A DNA stretch of 64,000 nucleotides from Dendrocalamus latiflorus (lineage: Eukaryota; Streptophyta; Magnoliopsida; Poales; Poaceae), in contig CM029622.1 in assembly GCA_017311315.1 (NCBI GenBank), positions 13,823,002 to 13,887,001 on the forward strand, given 5' to 3'. Shown here in pieces: positions 57,062 through 64,000 of the stretch. The first letter of the stretch is position 1. Every line of letters starts with the position of its first letter. The notes beneath the pieces were generated by a model. That model was not told where the DNA came from and ran no database searches. It worked only from the letters and a program-made list of their open reading frames with translations. Position numbers and translations under genes: made by a program.

Positions 57062-57404
57062 ATCTGTCGCACGCTTGGGTCCCCTTCTTCTCTCATCCAC
57101 CTCTTTCTTTCTCCTGCCGCCTTCCTCTCGTCACAAATGCACCTCGCCTGTGCGATTCCGGCCTCCACCACCTCGCCGGCAGCCGGCTCCCCCGTTCGAC
57201 CCTAACAGAAGCCTCTCGCCCCGCCTGAATCCTCGTCTCCCCCGTTCGTCCCAGAGGCTTGTTCCTCCCGAAGCACGCCTGCGGCCTCGAAGCGAAGGAG
57301 CTCTTCTCTCGCTGGCGTGCTCCTCCTCCTGCCCCCGTCTACTGGACTGGCGTCGAGTGGAGATCCATCCATACGGACTTGGAGTGATTCCTCTCCTTTT
57401 GTTG
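57062..57404 (+). other. 5' untranslated exon of the EID1-like F-box gene
   Basis: A C/T-rich leader-like stretch ends at TTTTGTTG with donor GTAAGG (57405). The matching acceptor is AACTAATGCAG (57808-57818), leaving a 5' UTR intron of about 414 bp. A long frame exists here but is biased to Pro/Arg/Ser and continues into the intron, so I treat it as non-coding. The transcription start is not known. Confidence 0.5.
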
Positions 57405-57865
57405 GTAAGGAAGCCCTGGCTTGCTTGGATTGTTGTTCCTTTTTTTTTCTTTCTAGAATCGAGTTTTGTTCCCTGGGACATTTTCTTTGCTGTGAGCAAT
57501 CGAATCCAAATCTTTTGAGTCTCTCAAACCGGTTAGTCGCGGTTGGATTTCTTTGCTACGTGGTAACCCTACTATTTTAATCCATCCACCCATCCATGGC
57601 TTGTTCGATGTCAGTTGACCCCATCCCATCCCATAGGACTATCCAAGGTGCGGCTGCATCCAGCCCATGTTCAAGTACACATTGTATTTGGTTGTCTAAT
57701 CTATTACCCTGAACAAATACTACTAATGGAACTTTATTTTCGAGAACTTTTGGTGATGGGTTAATCTTTGATGAGTAGTTATTGATGGCATGTGAACTAT
57801 GGAACTAAACTAATGCAGGATTGAGGGGGTCTACGAAGAGTGTCCGAGCGGCTTGACTGCTGGAA

Positions 57866-58609
57866 ATGGTGTTGGTGGTGAAGCAGTACCGCTGCACGCA
57901 TTCCTCGAGCTGTGTTTGCCTCAAGGGACACATTAGTGAGGATGCCCTCTTCCTTGTTTTCCGCCACATGAACTGGAACCCGAAGATGATCGCCCTCTTC
58001 TCCTGCACGTGCAAGTGGTTTGACGAGATCGCCAAGAGGGTGCTGTGGAAGGAGTTCTGCCATGCCAGGGCACCGAAGATGATGCAGGATTTGCACTCTA
58101 GTGGCAGCCATATTGTCGACGGCAACTGGAAGGCGCTCGGGAAGCTTCTTATCCATTGCTCAGGGTGCACTAAGGGGGCCCTGTTTGGTAACATCCATAT
58201 CCCAGGGCACTTTGTTAAACAGACCCGTTTTTCGAGGACTTCCGGAAAGAGCTTCTTGCCTCCGCATTGCAAGACAGATGTGTTGTATGTTTCGGATCCT
58301 TGTGATCATTTCGACCAGGAGGAAGGTGAATTGGGTTTTTTCCGGGGCATCTTCAAGTCATTTGCCGCTTCAAAGGTCAAAAAGATGCTGATTGAGAAGC
58401 AAGCAAAGTTCCATCCAAAGGAGGTATGTCCTTATTGTAAAGCAAAGCTATGGAATTTGCTGCAAGCAAATATGATACCCAGAAGTGCTTCCATAAGGTT
58501 GGAAGCTTATGATGATTCTGTTGAGTATTATGTATGCCTTAACGGACACGTCCTTGGTTTATGCACTCTAATGCCTGTTTCGGACTCTGAGGATGCAAGG
58601 GAGGAGTAA
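57866..58609 (+). CDS. EID1-like F-box protein (247 aa)
   Basis: An ATG-started uninterrupted frame ending in an acidic tail (SDSEDAREE-stop). F-box at about residues 20-65 (HISEDALFLVFRHMNWNPKM, CTCKWFDEIAKRVLWKEFC), followed by the conserved body of the EID1/EDL family: ARAPKMMQDLHSSGSHIVDG, NWKALGKLLIHCSGCTKGAL, HVLGLCTL and CPYCKAKLW. F-box proteins are substrate receptors of SCF ubiquitin ligases; EID1 itself acts in phytochrome A signalling and EDL3 in abscisic-acid responses in Arabidopsis, and tomato and other crops have EID1 relatives affecting the clock. Which branch this belongs to was not resolved. No introns interrupt the coding part, as usual for the family, and the frame looks functional. 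Confidence 0.93.
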   Translation: MVLVVKQYRCTHSSSCVCLKGHISEDALFLVFRHMNWNPKMIALFSCTCKWFDEIAKRVLWKEFCHARAPKMMQDLHSSGSHIVDGNWKALGKLLIHCSGCTKGALFGNIHIPGHFVKQTRFSRTSGKSFLPPHCKTDVLYVSDPCDHFDQEEGELGFFRGIFKSFAASKVKKMLIEKQAKFHPKEVCPYCKAKLWNLLQANMIPRSASIRLEAYDDSVEYYVCLNGHVLGLCTLMPVSDSEDAREE

Positions 58610-60299
58610 TTATCAAGAGTTGAATCAGGTATATGTACGTTTATGCTTTTTCCCAGCTGTTTTCTACTCTCTACCTATGTTTTCACTTGCTGGCAATTTC
58701 AATTTAATCTGCATAGCATAAACCAAAAGTTACCCTTGCTGTATACTTGACCCATTCCCACTTTCCATGAGGAATGTTTTTAAGTGAGCATTGCTTTTTA
58801 ATGAAATCAGACCCACTTCCTTTCGAAGAGTAACTAAAAGCATACTGAACTCAGAAAATCCTTTAGGGTGTTTTCCTTATATGTTCGCATCATTAGATTA
58901 AATTCCTGAGTCAATATGCTGACTTTGAGTATATTGACCAAAGTGTTTAAATGCATAAGAAATGATCACTGTGCAGGACAGTGTGCTTACTTTTAGGGTT
59001 GCTGTGACTCGAATCTTCCTTCACTTGTACAGTTTGGGTCCTCTGGGACAATTTATAGTGTTTCCTTGCTCCTGAGCGCCTGATGGGAATATTGTACTTG
59101 AAATAAGTGATACTCAAGTTTCCCTTTAGGAGACAAGTGGTACTCATGTTTTCCTTTAGCAGGCTAGTGGTACTCATGTTTTCCTACAATTGGGTTCTTG
59201 ATTGAGAACCGTCACCGTTTGTTTGTGTCAGGACTTAATCCCTAGTTGTTAATTTCTGGATTTTTGACAGAAAGTTAAAAGTTATGGTAGACAACCCTCT
59301 AGCTCATTGGGTGATACCTAGCTGTTCTGGGATGCATTTGACATGTTGAAGATGGTGGTCAAGTCTATCAGGTTACAGCTGTATAGTAGAAGCAGCAAAT
59401 AATCATCCTTTTGCTAAGTACTTTATGTTGCCCAAGTTGCGTCACTTTGGCAGTTGGAATGCTATTTGTTCAATTGCCACATTGAATTTGTGGTGCATTG
59501 AGAAACTGAAATCTGTCTCTACTTTATTGGTTCCTGAACTTCCAGATGGTTGGACATACCTTATGGTGGCCTATTATGATCTATTCATGGCTCGTTTGGA
59601 TGGACCTCGATAGGTTGGTCTCCCAGCCCAATCCAAACAAGCCTTCAAGTATTACCTCTATTGGTTCCGCACTTTTCTTGTTTACAGTTGAACTTACTGA
59701 ATTGTATGTTAAACAAATGGTCTTGAGTTATATTCCATAAGAATATAGATACTAGCTTGATTTGAGCCTTTAGGTTCCAGTTTTCAATAATAGAGTACCC
59801 AATGTCCATTGTCTAGGAAAACTTGAGTTTCAATGATGAATGCCTAACTAGGATGCCCCGATACGCGATATGGGTACAACGATACGGCAAGTGTGTGTAT
59901 GTATAAACACTAACCAGCAGGCAAGTGTAAAATACGTGGGAAAGTAATTGTCATTCCTAAAGGAAGTTACCATCGATTCTAAATGAAATTATTGTCAAAC
60001 TTTTACAGTGCCAGAAAGTTGCTATCAGTTCTACATGAAGTTACCATCGGTAGCAAGTGAAGTTACTGCCGATACTTATAGTATACACTCGGTGATAACT
60101 TTCTTCACAACCGATGATAACTTTTCGTATAACTGGTGATAACTTGCGGGGGACGCAAAATTGCGCGCACAGAATGTGCAGGCGCAGAATAGCGCTTGTG
60201 TGTGTGTATATATTTGAAAATAAAAAATTTGTAAACAGGTCAGTATAACCATCAATGCTTGGCTAATAATGAAAAAATGAAAATTGCAGAGTTTAAATG
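58610..60299. other. 3' region and intergenic DNA after the F-box gene
   Basis: A 36-bp unit (AGTGGTACTCATGTTTTCCT...) repeats about 2.5 times at 59100-59183. A 57-bp fold-back (GGCTCGTTTGGATGG ... CCAATCCAAACAAGCC) lies at 59587-59643. At 59960-60150 GAAGTTACCATCGGT / GGTGATAACTT-type motifs recur. No gene was supported. Confidence 0.5.
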
Positions 60300-60605
60300 T
60301 GTTATGAACCTTAGTTTATAGGGGGTAAAAACCATCAAGAGGATGGCTGGGCAGCGTCGGCGTAGAGGGAGAGGGAGAGACTATAGATGAGAATGACTGT
60401 TATTTCTTGCTTGGTTTTAATAGCATGCGGTAACCCCATTATATAGATGGACTTCCCCTAACAGATATAATCTAATCTTAATTATATCTCTAATAAATAG
60501 AAAATAATATTATATCCCTAATCATATCTCTAACAAATAGAAACTAATCTCTAACTTCCTAATAATGAACCGGTTGGGCCTAAGGTCCACGCTCATAATA
60601 TTACA
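60300..60605 (-). repeat. 3' LTR of the minus-strand retroelement (306 bp)
   Basis: Boundaries TGTTATGAACC on the left and ATAATATTACA on the right give TG..CA ends on both strands. The polypurine tract follows directly at 60606-60616. Confidence 0.8.
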
Positions 60606-60895
60606 TCCCTCCCGGACATGCAGCTCGTCCTCGAGCTGCTAGGCGGTGGCCATGATTGTAGTTTCACGTCGATAAAGTGTAGCGCTTTTGGTTAAACGGT
60701 ACCTGCAAAAGACAATTTTTTCCTTTTTTTTCACCGGCCCTTTGTTTCTTATTAAAGACAGTCAAGACGCGTGAGGCATGGTATCATGTTGACGGAAGCA
60801 AAGGCGGTGATGGCAGAGGCTCCTCGGCGGTGTCGACTTTGGCTCCTCGTCGGCGATGATTTTGGCTTGGACTCCCGGTGGTTGGCAGTTGGTGG

Positions 60896-62500
60896 TGTTA
60901 AGGGTATTAGAGATAAGGGTATTAGAGATAGAGTTTGTGTTCTATTCCATATATGCCTTATCTCTATATGGCATATCCCCTTGTACTCTCCTATATATAT
61001 GGCCCTTTGGGTCTCATATCAATACACACAATATTCATAACATGGTATCAGAGCTTAGGTCAAAACTCTAACCTCGATCTACTTCCGCTCCGGTCGCCGC
61101 CGTTCACCGCCGGCCGCCACCGTCGCCGCCCCCGGGAGGAATGTGCTCCACTCCCGGGGGCAGCCTCCTCCTGGATCTTCTCGCCGGCGCGACCACGAAC
61201 GCGTATCCGGCCGCCCTTCTCGCCGGCGCGACCACGAACGCGTATCCGGCCGCCTTCCCCAGCCAGTCCGGCTGGATCCGCGTCTGCATCGGCGCCCCGT
61301 GTCCGCCTCGGGTGGTCATCTCCCGGCCGCCAGCCGCCTCATCGCGCCGCCGAGACGGATCTCCAGTCGCCTCTGCTCCCGCGTCGTTGCCGTCCTCTTC
61401 TTGGACCGCCACCGCCGCTCCAGGCCGACTCTCCCCCGGATCCGGCCGGCGCCGCCTCGGATCCGGCCTCTCCGCCACTGGATCCAGGCTTCTCGCTGCC
61501 GGATCTGCTCTCCCCGGTCTTCCCCGACCTGGATCTCCTCGCCGCTGACGCTCCGGGCTCCCCGACGCCGCCTCTTTCGGCCGCCGTGCCCGCGCCTCGA
61601 GCTCGATCCGCGGCCTTCTTCCGGCGCCGGCTTCTCCTTCGGAGGAGGGCAGGGGTGTGAGGAGATAGGAGTGCGCGCGGGAGAGCGCGACGGGCGCGAG
61701 GAGAAAGAGGGAGAGCCACGCCCCCATCCCGACCGAGGGAGAGCCACGCCTCTGCGCTCTGCGAGGGAGAGAATCGGGAGAGGGGGAGGAGGCGTGAAGA
61801 AAGAGAGGGAAGGGGTTTTGAGAGAGAGAAGGGAGTTTTGAGGGCGTGGGATTTTCTGCGGCTGATTTCTTTTAGTCAGTCTTTGGTTATTTTTCGTGAG
61901 TCTTCCGCTGCGTCCATCCAATATCCGTAGTCTCTAATATTTAGTTCGTAAGCCGTGCGAGTCCACAAATTTTTTTTGTTAGTCATAGAGTGTAGGAATT
62001 TTCTTTTGCATGGCAGCAGCCGTTGCTCTTTTCCTTGAGCCGCTGCAGATCGTAGAAGTCGTTATGATGCCGCCGCTTCTCTTTAAGCCGCCGCCCTGAG
62101 TTTCTAAAGCCGCCACGCTTCTTTTGCACTGCGCCTCCGTTGCGCTTCTTGTGCATTGCGCCGCCGCCATCTCGGGCTTCGATCTGCGCCGTCATGCTTT
62201 TATATATTCCTCTTCGGCTTGATTTGACAGTTTATTCAATGGCTGCACGCAACGACGACATCATCAAGACTCGGACTTTGGATTTTTTTTCTTGTTTTAT
62301 TATTAACCCTTTTCAAATGCAATGCTATTGCATGCGCCTTGCATTTGAGGGGGGGTGTTAAGGGTATTAGAGATAAGGGTATTAGAGATAGAGTTTGTGT
62401 TTTATTCCATATATGCCTTATCTCTATATGGCATATCCCCTTGTACTCTTCTATATATATGGCCCTTTGGGTCTCATATCAATACACAATATTCATAACA
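60896..62500 (+). mobile_element. Complete TRIM-like miniature LTR retrotransposon (1605 bp)
   Basis: LTRs 60896-61042 (147 bp) and 62356-62500 (145 bp) start TGTTAAGGGTATTAGAG, end TATTCATAACA and differ by two substitutions and a 2-bp indel. TGGTATCAGAGC (61043-61054), the initiator-Met primer-binding site, abuts the 5' LTR; TTGAGGGGGGG (about 62345-62355), a polypurine tract, abuts the 3' LTR. GGTGG occurs on both sides (60891-60895 and 62501-62505) as a perfect 5-bp target duplication. No gag or pol is present. A 39-bp unit (TTCTCGCCGGCGCGACCACG...) is tandemly doubled at about 61180-61257. It is inserted inside the older minus-strand retroelement. Confidence 0.97.
61043..61054 (+). promoter_or_regulatory. 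TRIM primer-binding site
   Basis: TGGTATCAGAGC directly follows the 5' LTR, complementary to initiator tRNA-Met. Confidence 0.95.
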
Positions 62501-62844
62501 GGTGGAGTGTCCAGAGGCGGTAGTCACCAGGTCCACTCGCCGCTGCTTGAGGTGGGCCAAGGCGGTGGCGTCGATCTAGCGTCGGGGTTCGGTGGGAGGT
62601 GGTATCGGTGAAGAGCCCGACGTCGGGGAAGAACCCGAGACGAGGCGGCGACGCCAGATCCAATGCAGACCTCGGCAAGGTGGTGCGGATGGGCGTTGTG
62701 AGGACGGCCTGGTGGACCGCGCGCTCGGCGCTGAGGCCAGCGCGGAGCACAGAGACCTCGACGGCGGCGCGGACGGGCGCGGCAAGGGCAGCCTAGGCTA
62801 CCGTGCGCTCGGTGGTGAGGCGGGTGTGGAGCACTGAGACCTCG

Positions 62845-63389
62845 GCGGCGGAGTGCTTCTTGGCCTACTTGAAGGCCTTGTCACCTTAGGACCCTAAGAC
62901 AACGTAGTCGGAGGGGTCAGAGGGGGAGGCATAGAGGTTGAACGGCACGACGGTGAACTGGATGGTGGCGCTGTCCTGGAGGAAGAGGACGGCGTGGGTG
63001 TCAGGTACGTCGAGGAGCGCGCGGAGGTTAGCCTCGGCCCTCGGCCTTCTTGAGGGCAGCGTCAAGCTCCTCGCGGTGGCTCATCTCCATGATGCTCATG
63101 CCGGAGCCGCGGTATTTGACGAGCTCCGCCCGCTCCTTCCGGAGGATGGAGAGCGGGAGCGTGATCGGGCCTGCCGCGAAGTTGTAGACCTCGCTGCACT
63201 CGGTGGCGCCTGTGGTAGGGAAGGGCGGGGAAGGCGTGGCGACAGTGGTGCAGGAGATCTTGCCGGCGCGGGCAAGGACGTGGAGGGAGGAGTCACCGGT
63301 CTTGGCAGCGGCGGGGCTGGGGTTGGGGCGGTGGAGGACGCGATAGAGCCCGCAGCGGTGGAGGAACCGAACGCGACGGAGGTCGCCAT
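62845..63389 (-). pseudogene. Phosphoserine aminotransferase (plastid serine pathway) fragment inside the retroelement
   Basis: The minus strand starts ATGGCGACCTCC at 63389 with a transit-peptide-like Ser/Thr/Pro/Ala stretch. It then reads EVYNFAAGPITLPLSILRKE, RAELVKYRGSGMSIMEMSHR and EELDAALKKAE, the N-terminal hallmark of PSAT, a PLP enzyme making phosphoserine. A doubled GCCGAGG (7-bp tandem duplication) shifts the frame, which continues LRALLDVPDTHAVLFLQDSA and FNLYASPSDPSDYVVLGS. Stops follow where a Trp codon is expected (about 62885) and at about 62865. Homology ends after SAAEV, roughly 180 of about 420 residues. It lies between primer-binding site and polypurine tract, in the same direction as the retroelement. 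Confidence 0.85.
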
Positions 63390-63801
63390 GGCTGCGCCAG
63401 CGTGTGCTCTTAGAGCAGAGGCGCATCCTGATGCAATGCCATGGCTGCTTGGAGCAGCATTGCCGCGTCCGTCTCTCCAAGTAGTGCCGCCACCGTCACG
63501 GGGTGTGGCTTGTACCCTGTGTGCCGACCTTGGAAGATGCCACGCCGGTGTCCCTTGAAGTCGCACCGTTGCCCGCGCCGGATGAAGGAGCAACAGTAGC
63601 AGCGCCCTTGCCATGGCACGGCAACTATTGCTCCTGCTCCTTGTGCCGCCGCAGATCGTGCAACAACAACTGCTTGTGCCTTCTCCTTTGCTGTCATCAG
63701 CTTCTTCAACATGCTCTACGTTCTTAAGTCCAACGAGGATTTCTTTATAGCCATAGCCATGATCTTGCCACATGTTAACTCGGCACTGAAAGTCATGGTG
63801 T
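63390..63801 (-). mobile_element. Leader region of the minus-strand retroelement
   Basis: Between the PSAT start and the primer-binding site there is GC-rich sequence with an open frame of about 100 codons (63712-63410), rich in Ala, Arg and Cys with no gag motif. It may belong to the captured gene's 5' region or the retroelement leader. Confidence 0.35.
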
Positions 63802-64000
63802 TGGCTTTGATACTAAGTTATTATAAACCTTAGTTTATTGGGGTTAAACACTGCCGAGAGGATGGCCGGGCGGCGTTGGTGTAGATAGAGGGAGAGGGAG
63901 AGCCTATAGATGAGAATGACTTTGTTATTTTTTGCTTGGTTCCAATTGCATACAGTAGCCCCTTAGACACCCCTAACAGATAGAATATAATCTTAATCAT

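Larger units (their letters stand above)
60300..64000 (-). mobile_element. LTR retroelement (minus) carrying a host-gene fragment; runs off the window
   Basis: The left LTR (60300-60605) reads on the minus strand TGTAATATTATGAGCGTGG ... GGTTCATAACA. Its upstream neighbour on that strand is a purine tract CCGGGAGGGA (polypurine tract), so it is the 3' LTR. The partner LTR begins at about 63818 and runs past 64000; the two share ACCTTAGTTTAT, GAGGATGGC and GGAGAGGGAGAG blocks but differ by about 20 percent, so the insertion is old. Next to the right LTR, 63802-63815 reads on minus TAGTATCAAAGCCA, a primer-binding site close to the initiator-Met type. Between the LTRs there is no gag or pol, only a phosphoserine aminotransferase fragment and a TRIM insertion. 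Confidence 0.8.

Noticed and set aside
57075..57518. 147-codon frame upstream of the F-box gene
   Set aside because: It crosses a good donor site into intron sequence, is Pro/Arg/Ser biased and ends in a hydrophobic poly-T-coded stretch; better read as a 5' UTR exon.
60935..61841. Open frames of 130-241 codons inside the TRIM
   Set aside because: They begin inside the LTR or overlap in several frames of a GC-rich stretch, with no gag, pol or host motif.

Overview
The window looks like nuclear DNA of a grass (Poaceae). Support: compact, very GC-rich first exons beside AT-rich intergenic DNA; plant-only families (mTERF, EID1-like F-box, FAR1-related, plant mobile domain); and dense nested grass-type transposons (Gypsy/Tat-like, Sirevirus-like and other Copia, TRIM, Stowaway, PIF/Harbinger, MULE-MITE, hAT, L1-type LINE). 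The species cannot be told from the sequence. I found no rRNA, CRISPR or bacterial signal.

Layout. 1-3589 and 30798-37760 are direct copies of one segment. It carries a PIF/Harbinger-like element holding pieces of host genes (a GRAS gene, an ATX1-type trithorax gene and one unidentified exon) and a minus-strand LTR. Copy B (right) keeps the whole 3.7 kb element with both ends; copy A (left) has a 4.1 kb internal deletion. 3.6-11 kb holds a truncated Tat-like Gypsy element (gag-protease on minus, a Transposase_28-type ORF on plus, a hairpin-rich minisatellite between them) lying against a broken heparanase-like (GH79) gene. 12-24 kb is nested retroelement debris: a 2.2 kb LTR with its primer-binding site, a Sirevirus-like 3' end, a 5'-truncated LINE with a 17-bp target duplication, a Stowaway element split by a fold-back element, and another LTR.

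25.9-28.1 kb is the clearest gene island: an intact mTERF gene (minus) and a small PNRC-motif gene (plus) transcribed divergently from a 505-bp gap. 37.8-42.2 kb holds two intact, same-strand genes 298 bp apart: a six-exon plant-mobile-domain (PMD) gene and a FAR1-related MULE-derived transposase-like gene. 44.8-45.3 kb is a decayed copy of a RING/transmembrane gene. 48.4-55.4 kb is a hAT neighbourhood: a full-length but dead 4.85 kb hAT element flanked by two related hAT MITEs in opposite orientation. 57.1-58.6 kb carries an intact EID1-like F-box gene. 60.3-64.0 kb is a minus-strand LTR retroelement holding a dead phosphoserine aminotransferase fragment, itself split by a complete 1.6 kb TRIM with a perfect 5-bp target duplication.

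Apparently intact protein genes: mTERF, PNRC-motif protein, PMD protein, FAR1-related protein and the F-box protein. The rest is mobile DNA, gene fragments captured by mobile DNA, or sequence in which I see nothing. Gene assignments rest on reading translated motifs by eye; no database search was run.
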